From: Caenorhabditis remanei
Taxonomy: Eukaryota; Nematoda; Chromadorea; Rhabditida; Rhabditidae
NCBI RefSeq assembly: GCF_010183535.1
Contig: NC_071333.1
Span: 14,816,587 to 14,880,586 of the forward strand
Reading direction: 5' to 3'
Length of the DNA stretch: 64,000 nt
Below, piece after piece: positions 10,694-25,600 of this stretch. The notes under the pieces were generated by a model. The model was not told where the DNA came from, did not search any database, and was given only the letters and a program-made list of their open reading frames with translations. The translations under genes were made by a program, and so were the position numbers. Every line of letters begins with the position of its first letter. The stretch's first letter is position 1.

Positions 10694-13600
10694 CTGGGTG
10701 TTCCGTCTCCATCACAGTTTTCTATTGATGACCCATTGTTAGACGCCGCCCTGCGAGAATCTTCTTATGTCTTCCGGCGGTGCCACTTTGTCTGGTAAAT
10801 CATCTTTTGATTTTTTTTATATTACATGGTTTTTTTATTCTGGTAACCAAAGATATGACAGTAATAAGCAAAATAAAACATCACATTTTTGATTAGTGGT
10901 TTCTGGCTTTTTGAAGGATGTCATAGCTAAAAAATATAGGAAGCTTACTCTCCTCACAAAATATTTCATAAGATAAGTCAAACCTTTCATGACATCCGTT
11001 TTTAACCCGGCCCACACAAATTTACGTTTCCTAAATAGTCCCCTTCACGTCAAAAACAACTTTGCGTAATGGGAAAATTTTTGATCCGCTCTCCCAACTC
11101 ATACCTATGCGTATTCAATGATGATATGTAATTTTCTGATGAACGTTTTGCAAAGCTGACGTCAACTTGGCCCCTATAAGCTTCTCAGGATCTTTTGAAT
11201 CCTGTAAGAAGGCGGAGCACAATCCACTAAAAGTTTATGACTATAAAATTGAAGCTTTTGGGAGAAAAACAAAACCTCTTTCACAACAAATTTACGATTT
11301 ACCTACCACACAAGGCAATCAGAACCATAGCATTTTCACTTCCTTCCTTTTTCCATTTGCATCTTTTTTTCTCTTCGTTAAACCAAATAAGAAGAGTGTA
11401 GAATAGAATGACTTTTTACGATAACTTTTGATCATGAAGTTGAGAAGCCACAGAAAAAAATTCATAGACGACGTCGCCATGACGGTTACGGTCTACTTGT
11501 TAGAAATACGGAAAAACAACGAACAATAAAGCTGAAGGAGGAAAAATGATGTTTGACACATGTTCCTGGTCTAGGAAAATAAGGGAAATTTCTGTCTTAT
11601 GGTCAAGGCTGAGTGAATTTTTCAAGACTTCCTAGTTCCACGCTGTGGTCTAATAAAACACTTGAAAAGTGATGAGTGAGAAAATATGGGAATATGGAAA
11701 CGAATGAGAGACAGTACACTTTGAATGTCTGAAGTTTTGGAAAAAAATTACGAACGGAACGGATAATAAACCGGAAAAACCAATTTTCTAAACAAATTGT
11801 TGTTCTTCGAAAAAGCAAACAATCATCTATCTGTTTTTTTTCTCGTTCACTCCATTTCAGTGCCTTCTCACCCCATAGTGTCAACCATCACACTTTTTCA
11901 TTTTCTTATCAATCACCAAATCGTTTCGGAACTTTTTTCTCGCAGTTTATGTTGTGATTGTTTCTTTTTTACTACACCAATTTTTATCAGCAGTTCCGAC
12001 ATCACCGAGTTACAGAACATTACCAAGCGACCGCATCTTGACTATCTTCCGCCCTCACATTCGTCATCGGTTTGCAATCCGGATAATCAGGTACACCGCC
12101 TTTCAAACTATTTTAGTTTCTTTATGCAACCTATCAGATTCTTCTCATTCTCTGAGCTGCTAATCTAGATTCTAGGCCTTAAATAATCGGATACGACCCC
12201 TACCTAAAAGATCGCGCGTAAAAATGAGATTTCTGGAAGGTTCTCCATACGGATTACCTGTGCGTAAGAGGTTATTTTCATAGGAATCACGTCAGCAACA
12301 CTGTTTTGGTTTATGGCACCTACCTCTTTTCAGGATTAAGAATTCCGTCATTACATCTAATTATTTTCTAGAAGTATTACACTGAATAAGTATATATAGT
12401 TTGGGTGGCCTATCAATTTCGAAATTGTCAATCTTCTTTTGGTATCTGTGAGATATGATCATTAATCAAGTCTGTCAAGACATTAATCTGAACTGTTTGT
12501 CTTCAATTTAATTTATTAATGGATTCTTTTAAAGATGTATAGTTATGAAATATTTGAAATATCACCAAATATTCCGTTTCGTTGAATGACCGTTTGTATT
12601 TGAGATTATTTCCACCAACGGATGTGTTTTGAGAAACTTGAATGATGAATTGGTAAATTAAATAGGTGTCTTCAACACATGAGCGTTTCGACATTCATCC
12701 TTTTACGTTTATCACATGATCCCAAATATTTTTTATAAGAATACCCACCTCACTTAACGTGTTATTTGTTTTAAATGTTTTTTATTCAACACTCAACTTA
12801 TGTGCATCACAAGCTTCAGAGTGTTCTAGGTCTCTAGAAGAACACGCCAATTTTTTGTGTCTTCCTCCTCATCCAAATTCAATTGTCAAAACCACTTCTT
12901 CTCGTAAGTGCCTAAACGTAAAATGAATATGTATTCACTGTTTTCCTCTTTATTGCTCTCTATGTTTTGTTGGGTTTTGATGATTAGCTTTAGTCATGTT
13001 TCATTTGTTAATTACGCTTATTATTATGACGTATGATAATAATTGTCATTTCTTAATTACTCTAAATGATCAGTTTTGAATGACTTGATTCGAGGGAAAA
13101 AAGGATTTCAAGTTCCGGTACAAGATGTTTGCTCATTTTCATTTTTTTTCATTGTCATCTGAGATTTTGCCGGATGTCACTATTCGATTCCAAAGTTTTT
13201 GTTGCAAATTACAACTTTAAAGCAAACTTTTCTCTTACATCAGCACAAAAGTTCCCGATGTCTAGCTAATTGAAAATTTTGTTGGTTTTTGTGATTTTCC
13301 GTTCTGATTTAACATGTTGTTTTTTGTTTCCGAATGAGTAAGTTTGAGAAAAAGAACTCAGTTTTTTTGAAAAATTGTGAATGACGGGCCAATGAGGAAG
13401 AAAAAGCAGAGTTAATGACTTTGATGATGTCAAAAGGCTGCTAAGGTTGATACATGGAAACATGAATTCACGAGAGTGAGGGCGGAAAGTGGATTCTAAG
13501 ATCAAGAATGTTGGGTGACACTTCATTAGGTCATCTACATTAAAATGTTAACAAACGTTGCCATGTTGATATATTATCTTGTTTTGAGTTTCGTTTCATA

Positions 13601-16600
13601 TTAACTGATGTGAGAACCAGACTGTGTGCAACTTTGGATCTGACTGGTTTTCCGGGTCTACCGTGATCCTATCATTTATAATAGGACCACATCATAACTC
13701 GGAACCAATTTTAATCTTATGTAGTTCGGACATGTATGGTAGAAGATGGCTGACCAGTCTGAATAGAACAGTTTATAGTTAGTTTCTTCGCATGTACAAT
13801 GCCCTCTTTGAAATTTAGTTTACATATGTGAACATCCACCAGACTCAAGTTCACAGCAACTGTTAGAATTTTTTGTGTTTAGGAACACAGCAGCAACTCA
13901 AGAAATGGGCTCTTTATTCTTTTCTTGTCCATTCGTTCAGAAATTTTTTGAAAATTTGGTTCCGTATTGGATGTTTTGTTTCATCTACGTGTTTTTGAAA
14001 AAAAGTTTTACGTAGTAATTTACAACAGACTTTCGAAAAGTTGAAATACTTCTCTGTCTGTAGAAAAAACATCAGAAAACAAGCTATGACTTTTAAATAA
14101 GAGGTGTGGCTTATGGCTAAGATCAGTATATTAGCGTTTACTTTCAAAAATTTTCTTTGATTTTCGATGGTTTAAATGCAATTGAATTGCAAAGGTTTAA
14201 CAATTTTTACATTGGATCTATGAATTTATGAACTTTTTATACAAATCTAACATTTTTAGTCGAACTTATTCCACGAACATTATTCCGAGAAAAAATCCAG
14301 AGCGTGAGATTTCTTCAGCCTTGAGAACTCCAAAAAATTACTGCTCTCCGCAAAAAAGAACATGAGAACTCAAACCAGCAGTTGTTAGTACATACGTATG
14401 TACATCCATAACTTTTTGCATGTCTCCAACTACAATCTTTTTTTTTCTAACTTCCCTTCTTCATCCATTTTTCACAGAACATTTCAAAGAAGTCCATGGT
14501 TTCCCTAAGGTATAGAGAATACTCTCATATCTACTATCTCATTTGAACACTCATTCGCTTTACTTCGACTTTTTGACTCTCCGAAAAAAAAAACGTCGGG
14601 AAGAAAGTCTAACTGGACCCCAGTTCGTTAAGCTCTGTCTTCACTTGAATGACCTTTGGCATGGGTCCCCTCTTCCAAAAAAAGTAACTTCTTGTCTCAA
14701 GCCACCGAGCAGAAAAGTAGAGCCGTAGAATCCATTTCTTAGAGAAAAGGAACTTTGAGACATCATCGTTCTAAATAATTTCTTGACTTTGCCATTTTCT
14801 CATTGTGTCTAGCGAACGAAAAGTAATGATTAGTGTAAGATCTTTCTTGTATGAAATTACAGATGTCGTTGTGAAGCATAACAACAGATTTTTAAAGTTT
14901 CGATGTTCGCTATTTTGAAAATTCTAGGAAATACTCTAGGATGTCTGATCAAACTAGTACAAACATGAAACATTCTGTGTGTTTCGTTTTGAAACCAAAA
15001 AAGGATATCGAATGAAAAAAGAGACAGCCAGCTAATTTTCCACTGACACGCGAACAATGTCCCTAAAAAGGGCAAAAAATGTCTGCAGAGTTTTGGCATC
15101 CATCTCTTTTAATGTTCCTTGCTTTTCTTCCCGAAAATATGATCCGAATCGTGATTGTATTCCTATCCTATCCTCCAGTCTATTTATTTTTATAGTTTCT
15201 CTTGTTTCAAAGTCCCTCCCCCTCCCCTCGTCCACCTTCACTAGCAGTTTTTTGTGTCGTCTTGAATTTCACAAAAGTATTCTTTCTTGTTGTACGTGGA
15301 ACGAGAGGTTGAGAAAAGCGTACTATGAGACAGACACTGAACAAATGTTTGACTTCCTGAACGATGTGTAGTCCTAGCCTATGAGGCCAATGGCATCATC
15401 GAAATAACCCTCATTTTTTGACATTAGCATTTGTCCTTTCTATGTTTCAGTACGGGGAATTCTCACAGCGTCTAGTCTTGCAGAGTTGGAAGAAGTAGAC
15501 TGGATTTTCAGAACATTGTATATCACGTTCTCAGATATTCACATTTCTTAGTATACTGTAGCAGGCCAACCACTACAGGGTTGGGAAATTCCGGCCCGCG
15601 CTGACAAACATTTTTGCTGACCCGAATTCAAAAAAAATGTGCACAATTTTTTTTCGTTTCTTTCAAAATTTTTTAGTCGGCCCGGTCCGGCCTGGAATTT
15701 TCCTACCCTGAACCACTATCAAAAATTGTAAACAGTTTCCGCTCACATCTGAATGATACAGTTTACCAACTCTGAATTTCTTCGTTCAGATCAAAAGTCT
15801 TCCATTGTCTATCAGAAAAATTATCAAATCGTATCAAATCAGGGCTGATCCCTGAATAAGAAACCAATTTCTGGAATCGCCATGTGGTTGGGATTATGAT
15901 GGGATCGGATCATTTCGGATCAGATTTTTGTTGAAAAACAATATCAGAAGTTGCAAAAAATATTTTGGTATACTGTAGCGATATCAATCTACATTGAAAG
16001 CAAGATTTGGAAAATTTATATTATTTAAAAATGCTTAGGATGTAGGATCTACAGTATGACTTTAATCAAAAGTTGGTTCTTGCTTTGTTGAATACAGCTT
16101 TTTTATTTTTTGAATCCTTGGTTCAAGTATGTTAGGTTTTCCAAAAACCACACACCAAAAAAAATTAGGATCTTCTCACTCCCATAAAATGGAAAAAAGC
16201 TAGTTGGTGTAGTAGTAGAGTTAATGCGTTCTTTTTTCTCATCCACCCAATTGTTTCTTTTACTACTATATTGGACGAGACAACTTTCACGAGACGCTGG
16301 GCGCCAGCGCTTCTCTCATTTTTTGTCGTCCGTCAGTTTCGTCTAGTTGTGCTCTTGCTCTTTTTTGTGTTGCAGAAAGATCGAGGGAGTGAGTGAGTGA
16401 GCACCACAACAAAAAAAACTTGGCGCCGGCGACAAAGAATAAAGCGAAAGTGAGAGATAGTGGTATGGTGTGTAGAAAAAAGGGCGAAAATGGCAACATT
16501 TGTTGTAGGAAGATTCGTTTTCAATTGCTCTGACATACGCCTTCAGGGATTTACGGAAAGAAAGAGAAGGGACGTTTTATTGGAGCAATGTTCTTAGTTC

Positions 16601-19600
16601 AACTCATCAGACTGAAGAAGGACTACTGTAGTTGCTGGAGATTGATATGTTCCCCGCTTGGCTGTCTATTCTTTTGATGTTTCTTCGAACGCTTTCGAAA
16701 TTCACCACTTTTTGGAATAAATCAAAAGATGGGTTGTGTCCAATTTGGTTGGGAACAGAAACGGGAAAAGAAGAGATAGATGAACTTGCCTCACTTCTTC
16801 TGTTTTTTTTGACATAGAACTTTTTGTCTTTTTCTGGTCTTCCAAAAATTTTTTTCCTAGAAGTTATGCGATTACTGAAAATGTTTGTTACTTCAGATTC
16901 TTTTTTCCTAGAAATAAGAACTTTTGCAACCGAGAATTTGAGCAATCATCAGACAGTAGTCGGTTTGATCTATCCCACACACGCCACTTTTCTTGTCTCC
17001 AGTATTCCAGACACGTCGAACAAGAAGCATGAGAAAAAAAATGTGAAAATGTACGTCAAAAAAGAGAAAGTAGTATTGAGATGATTGAGCTCGACGTTTT
17101 TTTTTCGTTTTCTCTTTCTCTCACATCAGGAACAGTTAGCCGTAAGTTGAAGTGTGAAAAAGACGTAATCAGATTTTGGGATAGAACTGACAGATTGTTT
17201 CGCAGGGCGATAACTTCCCCATGTCACATCTTACTGCTCTTTTTTCCTAGAGCCATCTTCCACATTTTCTTTTTGTTTTTTTGTGTTCCACCACTTATCA
17301 TGTTGTGACGGGATAGTGTATGGAACCCCATAGGGGGAGTTTCTGGTGTCACGCAAAAAGTCGTTGAAGATGTGCAACAAGTAGAGTCGTGGTGTTTGTA
17401 AGAAAACAAGAAAAGGGAGAGAAAAACTGAGAAGCAAAGGCGAACATCATTCTATCAATCATATTTTGTAGTCGTTTAAGCCACAAAACTGACACGAAAA
17501 AACTACCTCTTGACGAATGGATATTCAGAATCACAGATTGTAACAATAGCTTTCTTATTTTTAATTTCTGCAACTGGTATGTAAAAATGTGAGTAAAATC
17601 TGAAAACTCATGTATTGGTATTTTTTGCACATCGTAACATTTTGCATGTCAAAATTTCAAGTCGTTAGTCAAGTGAGTTTTCTGTAAAACGTACTTTCGC
17701 AACTGTAGTTTAATCTTTACATAAAATCTTTTATCCTTTTACAATTTTATCCAGGGCACTAATTTAATGTAATTTTTATTTGATTGAGCAGAAAACGTGT
17801 ACCGGAAAACGGAACTTGAGTCAATCTTTAAAAGCTGACCTGCCTAGTTTGGTGTTGCTAAACACGGCTAAGCGGATCAGCAAGGCTCAAGAAACCAAAC
17901 CAATGTTAAACATTTTTGAAGCAAGGAAAACACATTTTGAAAAAATATGCGGAAGCAATTAGCCAAATTACCAAACAAAAATCCACCTGCTATCTTGATC
18001 GTTGTTCAAGATCAACATATGCTCGTTGGTATTTATTCTCGTTATTCCACTCCACAAGCAACTACCGTATTCCCAAGTCCATTCTCAGTGAGTCAGACCT
18101 TCCGCACAACTATTTCAATTTCTTTTTGCGTATCAGATTATTTTCTTGAACTGCGCGTGTTTCCTGATCGCATCTTCTTCTTTCCCTATTCTTCTAATAC
18201 GTAGGGAAACATTTTTTCTCAGAATTTTTTCATGGAGAAGAAATCACAGACTATTGCAGGAGTAAATGTGTCTTCCTGGAATCAGATGAGAAAAGTTTGA
18301 TGGATGGATAAGAGAGGGAGGAATTAATGGATGGGAAGGGTGCCTTAATATTTTCGATCAGTGACTAAGCAAAGTGATCGTACGACCCTTTTAGAGTACT
18401 TCCGTGAAAAATGTTGTAGGGACATTATGAGATCTCACATAGGTCGTACTAGAAAGAGGCGGAGCCTAATCTAGGAGGGTACTTTAAGATCTTGAATGCA
18501 GTTTCAGTTCCTAGAAACATATTACCTTATAGAATACGTTCTGTAAAACAATTTGAACATTCTGCAAAACAAAAGATCCTGATCATTACGGTTTTTGAAC
18601 ATATCTTACTATAAAAGGACTTCCTGCTAAAATACGTTCCTCTTCCTCGTTTCACCACTTATTTTTCTCCACGTCTTTTATCTTCTCCCCCTTCTCTCCA
18701 TCTTTCTTCACTTTCAATTAACACGTTCCATTGCTGAACATGTCACTTTTTTCACTTCCTACACTTCCTATTCAATTAACCTTTTGGCATCCCCAACCTA
18801 TTTCTTTTCTCCTTGTTTTTTCTACAACTCAAACTACAACTCGAAACCTTCCACCCCTCATTTCACCTTCACAGAAATTTTTTTGTTATATTTGCTCTCG
18901 TTTGTGGCTATCAGCTGTCGCGTGCGTATTGTGTGTATGTGTGTTCGTTTGAAAAATGCTCCGATTTTTGTCTGATTTTTCATTTTTCTCTCCCTGCCAT
19001 CCTGAGTTCTCTCGAATCCCCGCACTCTTTGGTACTCTTTCTGCCACATCTCGAACTGTTACTTTTTTGTTGTCTTTTTCTTCTTTCCCTCGTTTTGCCA
19101 ATATCTTCTTCATTCTCTGGGTATTCCTTAGATTGGGACACATATCTTCTCTGATCTTTTTTTCTCCTGCGTTCATCCACCCCCACCGAGGTGAGAGAGG
19201 CAGCCTGAATTTTGCAGAAGTTGACAAGAATTATTGTTTTCAGGAGTCACTAAAGTAGAAAAAACTGAAAAAAATCGCGGGTTATGGCAGCTGCATCCTG
19301 ATTCTGAATTGCCACCTTTGAAAAAAAAATTCTGAAATTTTTCTTAAAATCAAAGAGTTTTCTAAACTTTGATGTTTGTTGAAAACTTAATGTCTCTAGG
19401 GAATATCAACTTCCTACGAACACTATTGGTGCTAGGTACGATGGGGGTAGTGAACTTGATCGAGATATGAGAAAGGAAGAAAAAAACTCCCTAAGGATTA
19501 AGTGATGAAAGTTTGATTGACTCTACCTTGAAACTTTTAGATTAGGGATGGATAGCACCAAATGTTCCATCTTTTTTTTAAAGGGGACATGTCCCTTATT

Positions 19601-22600
19601 ATCTTATTTGAAGCCAGACACACTTTCTCCACATCCGACTCATATCAAAAAGCCACCTCCAACATTGCACATCCTTAGCTCCGCCCGTTTTCTGCGATCC
19701 GGCTCTTCATAGTTTCCTTATTGTTTCCGTTTCCTGTCCAGACAATTCTTCCTTACGTTCATTCATTTTCTCCCCCGCATCTTTAAGGCTGACATAAAAT
19801 AAATCATCGTGAATTAAAATTCTCATATTTCCCATAAAGGAAAAAAATCAACTGCATCGTTTCATCACCGTCTCTGCAGTTCAGTTTTCTTTGCCTTTTT
19901 TGGTGTCAGCCCATTTTCTTCACGACACTATGGCACACAACTATTCACACACAAAAAAGGTTTAGTTGGGCTAAAAACGGGACGTGTTCTTTTTGTTAGT
20001 CTTGAATGATGTTCAAAAAACGAAAGTGCCCACTATTTGCATAATTTGTGGCGGCGTGGAAAGAGTAGTTCGCACGCAACTTTTCACTGAACTATGCAGT
20101 TTTAGTTTAATCTCCGGTAGTTTTCGATATACTTTTGATTGAGGTCAATATTCTTTTTTTCATATTCATTTTTTTTGCATTTGCGTTTTTTTTTATTTCA
20201 TTGAAATTCTTCATCGGTTTTGAAAAATAAAAGAAATATGATATCAGTTCAGTTCAATTTGTTTTTTTTTTCATCATTCATTCTTTTTACACAACACTAA
20301 AGTAGTTATCTTTTATCTTATCTTCAAGTTTTACTGGCTGACGCATATACTCACAAAAAAGTTTTTTCTTACTTTCTCTACTGCAAACCCAATTGCATCG
20401 AGTGGTAACTGTTCACTGCTATTTCATCTCCATATCTTCTCTTTTGCTTTATCTTTCAATTTCACTATCACCTCCACTGCCTCGGAGTTTGTAAAGTGTG
20501 AAGGTTTTTTTTGGCACTTCCCACCAAACCGTTCTTTTTTCTCTCTTTTCCCGTCATATCTCTGTTTCATTCTTCTTTTTCTTACCGTTTTCTCTTCTCA
20601 TGTTCAACATTTCCTTCCTTAGAACCATCGTTCCATCTTCTTCATTTTCACCGTCACCGTCTTCTACCTCTATTTTTTTTCTTACTCTGTCGTCGGACGA
20701 CCGTTGGCGCTGCCGCATCTTTTTCCCAATATTTGAACTATACCCGTTCACTTTCCGATTGTTGTGTGTTTGTATTTTTTCTGCCTAACTTCTCTGTCAC
20801 GCCCGACTCTAGCTCTTTCAGTATCTTTCTTGAAAGAGATCCTTCCTAAAAAGGCAGAATTTCGGTTACGGTAGATTCAGAAAAGGTCATAAATGTGACG
20901 AACCACTAAAATTCCAGAATTCCTGAATTACTTTCAAATTTTAGTACGATCATAAAAGGTTTCATTTCAATACCACCTATATACTTTCATTTTATTACGA
21001 AACGGGACCAATGTGCCCTTTTTTGCAGAACACCATGCTCTGAATATCAAATTCATGGTTTCCGTGACTCAATATCTCTAAAAATTGTAATATGCACTAG
21101 AGCCAATTCGTATATCTCATCTAGGTCCAATATATTATATTCAGTTATAAATGGCTCCAAACGACTGCTCTTTTTTTCAAGTTCATTTTAAATTCATGAG
21201 TGATAAAACATAAAATATAACTGAATGTCTTCGCACTCACAACCAGGAAAAGTGCATGTTCCATCTCGACACCATTGCATGTTCCATCTCGACACCATTC
21301 CATTCCTATATCCAAGTTTGATACTATATACGACAAGAAGAAGAAGCAAGAAGTGAAAAAACGAGAAGAATGCGAAGAAGTCTCTAGTGAACACAAGTTC
21401 TTGAATGCATGACATGCAACACCAAGAGTGAATTGGAGCTACCAACTCGTCTATGGGGTGGAAGTTGTATATATGTGTGAGTGTGTTTGACCGAGAGCAC
21501 TTTTTTAGGAGCAAAAAAAAGATGAAGGACGGGGGAGGAAGCGGGAGACATTGCGTTCTGCGGCTGCCAAACCCATCAGCTATTTTTTTTCAAAAGTTAC
21601 TCTGTCAGCTTCTTCAAAAATGTTCCAACTCGAATAGTTAGTCGAATAAGGAGTTTTGAGAATTTTAATTTTTTCTTTGATCTTGATCTTTGGGTACTGT
21701 AACTAAAGTATAGTATTGCCACGTCATAAGATTCAAGAAAAAAACGAGCGCTAGTAGTGTTTGATCAAGAGTTGACGAAAATTTACAAATACAGCCACAA
21801 ATAATCAATGTACATAATAAGTTCCAGTGTTCTACATTCTGATTCTTGGGTTTGACCCTTCTACTTGAAATTTTTTAAATACCCTTTGTTGAAACATAAT
21901 CATAGTACCTTCAAATTTTACCCGGAAATACGTAATCATTTTCACTTACTCTGCAGTACTATGATTCACTAGCAATGTTGCGTTTTTCACACTTCCGGCA
22001 GGTAAATAGGTTATGAATTTTCCCGACTTTGTAGTACTTCTAGTTTCATTTTTTCTATTTGCTCTACCACCCACTTTGGCTTTAATTTTCGAAAGTAGAC
22101 ATTTTGGCACCACTTACAATAATTCAAGTTGATGACTACAAAGAAGGAAACTGATCTGGATTAGGCTGGTCACTGATCATACTCTAGGACAGAGCTTGAG
22201 CAACGATCTCTGTCACACTCTTTTGTCAGAAACTGTTAAGCTGCCCCGCCCCCTTCTGTTCTCGCCTATTCCTTTGATAGTCATCATTCCGAAAATGACG
22301 GAGTAATTCAACTTTGGCATTTGTTATCATTTGTACTGATCGGTGTGATTGTCGTTGGGACGAGTTTAGTAATGTCAATGTGTAAATGTGAATGACTGCA
22401 CCATGTCGTCGTTGTCCGAATTTTGACGTTTCTTTTGATAGCATCGTTATTGTAGTTAAGATGTTCTTTATCAGAGAAATGGTTTTCTTTTGCCACTTTT
22501 CACACACTTTTGTCCGAAGTAACTGGCCACATTATTGATAACATAAGTGGGCGATAGAATTTAAAAAAATGAAAATTCCAGAACAAAACCTGTTTCAATG

Positions 22601-25600
22601 AATTCTTGGCATACGGTAACTGATTGACTAAACAAGAAGTGTTCATCAGATACCGTTCTATTAGTAAAACTACCCTAGTATACAAAAAGAAACTTTGTTA
22701 TAGTAAAGCAAACAAATATTTGTTTGTAACCTTTTTTATGGTAGCAGTGCTCTGCCTCTGTCCGTTTTTTTTGTTCTCTATCCTCACTTTCTCTCCTCTA
22801 CACTCATCACCAGCACCACTACCAAACAGCAACACTACGTGGGAGGTTTTTATTCCGTATTAATTGGCAAATTTAAATTCTGCCCTCCACGTTGATTTTC
22901 TATTGCTTTATCTTTTGTACTTTTTAGTAGTGCACGGGTGGTGATAGGCCGAAATGCACAGTTCTCGTTTTTCGTGTCAGCGTAGATAGTGCGTAGGAAC
23001 AGATAAAAATGGGCGCTTCGGTTTGTGGAGTTGACAAACATTTCTTCGAGAAACAAATTGTTCTAGAAAAATGTGAGTTTCATTTTTTCAATTATGCACT
23101 CAAACTTTGACTCATTGCTCAATTCCAATGATCTGTGTATGTTCTTTTTCAGTGTCCGCTACATGACCATTTCAATAGGTTGGAAGTCTGAATAGCACCT
23201 GACAATTCAAAAATTTCCTCGTTTCTTAATTTCAACCTGCTCCTCGCAATTGCTTATTTACAATTTTGCAAAACGGACAGGAATGTTTGCTTTGGTAAAT
23301 CAGCAGCCTCCATCCCCAGTTTTTCTAATTCTGAACATCCGAACCCAATTAGTCATTTTTGAATTTATTCATATTTGAACTGAAACTTGAGTAAATTGAA
23401 ATGATATCAGTTCTAAACAGTACACAAAACTCCAGTAGTCATACGTTTTTTCGATTCACCTGACAAGGAGCTTTTTTTCATTCATAAAAGTACAAATGAC
23501 TGATGGATGAACTGATAACAAAAAAAATCAGGAAAAAATTTTTGAGAGAGTCGTGGCGATCGTATTTACAATCAATAACCAATAAGAGTTGCGAAAGAGT
23601 TCCTATTGAGAACTGTCAAACCATTTCTTCCCCTTTTTTGGTTTACGTTATTGTTGGTAGAGCAAACTGTTATCTTTCATTTTTCGGTTTTTGTTGAAAC
23701 ACATTTACCCCAGCTGATTACTATTTGTTCTATTTGTTCTGGGTGTCAATTTGAGATTAGTCACGTTCCGGTAAAAAAAACTTTTACAACTACGACCCTT
23801 AGTGTTTTCATAACCACTCAAAATTATCGCATTGTCGTGAGACAAGAAAAAAGAACTTCTGAAACTATACTCTACATTCTTTTGGCATTCCACGTTCTTT
23901 TGTATTTATTGTATCAGTTTGCGAGGGAGGGGGTGGCAGAGTATTGGTATTTGTTCAGGATCAGTTTAGTTTAGTTACTCAAATCGTGGGTGACCTCGTT
24001 TACGTTTTTCAAAACTTTTTTCGAGAGCTCTAGGGCCAAGAGTCATCGTTTTTTTTGAGCTGAAACTGACTGACGTTTTTTTTCAAAACTTTCTCTTTTT
24101 TTGACATTGGGTTGATTGATATGACCATGGTTTCCTATGATGGCTGTCCACGTACTCTCCCGCATTTTGATATTGTTTCAGTTTCACAATTTTTGTGCTT
24201 ACCACTGATTTCAACGAAATATTTGTGTTTATCAATAAGTATAGTAATATTTTATAATGTAGCTAGAATTTTCTGAAGGTTTGTCGTTGTCAATGACCAG
24301 GAGCTCAGAATTCTTAGTTTTTCTAGATTTCAGAAAATTTCAAATTTCAAAATCCTGAGTAAGTAAGAATTTGCTAACTAATTGCTCATTACTACATGTT
24401 TCATAATATGAGATTCCTAATCAATGCTAGGGATACTGTAACCGCGTGTTTTAGCTTCCGCTTCTTAAATCTGAGACTTAAGAACTAACAAATAAATTTC
24501 ATTAAATTAACTGTACACCTTTCCAATGATCCAGTTCCTGCCATTTTGAAACTGACTCATTTTGCCATTTTTTCTTGTTCCAGAAACAGTTTCTCTCCTA
24601 TTATACTACAGTTTTTTTTTCTTTTGTACGCGTGTATGTGTGTTTGTGTCTCCTCTATACACAAACACAAACACATAGACGTACATGCATAAATTTTTGT
24701 TTAGTATGTACCTGTGTTCCGATTTTTTTTCTTTTTTCTCACCATCTCTCTCCGAACTGTTTTCTCACACTTTTTCTGAAACTGTGTTGCTTGAGGGACC
24801 ACACCCCACCTTGAACTGACAATGACACAAAAAGATGGAGTACAATAGAGATACCAGGGGAAAAAATCAAGAGAAAAATGGAGAAAATATGGGGGTGGAA
24901 AATGGATGGAAAAGCCAGAAAGTAACATTGGAAAAACGCTTAGTTTCCTGCGTTTTATTGTTTGTAAACCTGTGAAAAAAAGATAGGCGGAAAAAAAAAA
25001 CCACCCGCCTATCCTTTTCTCTCACATACCATTGTTCTCTTCTGTCTCAAATTTTTATCCAATCGTTTCAGAGCCACCGTATTTCATGTTCTTGGAAATT
25101 GTTGCACTGTGAACTTACTTTCAAATATTCTTGCTCGATATCCGGGCTCGAATAACATTTTTCGTACATATTCCGAAAACAAGCTTTGTCTGAAGAAGCA
25201 TTCTGACCCAAATCTTGCAGAACCCTTCTTATCCGCACACTACTTTTTATTTGATCAGATTTCTGCAGATATAGGAAAAAATTTTCTTAATTTTTTCAAC
25301 ATCTCACGTACATCCATTTTCTCAACTTACTATGTCTGCACATCGCAAATCAACTTGATCTGAATCCGACCTTTCCCCTCCATGTCTAGATTTTGATTTT
25401 CTTGATTTCAATCGTTCATTCATTTCCTTGAGATGAAACGAAACCGGTTCTCAAAATTTTGCCTTTTTCTGTGCGTTTATGTCTATCCGTTTTCATCACG
25501 GAAACTATCCACCCCTGTTTGTATGATGTTGTTTTTTCTCGGTTCAAGGTTCTTCCTATTCTAGGATGATTCACTTTATCTCTACCGTCTTCATTAAGAA

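Noticed and set aside
20498..20849. Two overlapping plus-strand ORFs of about 100 codons rich in Phe and Ser
   Set aside because: Produced by T/C-rich intron sequence; no signal or splice context, and three frames are open together.
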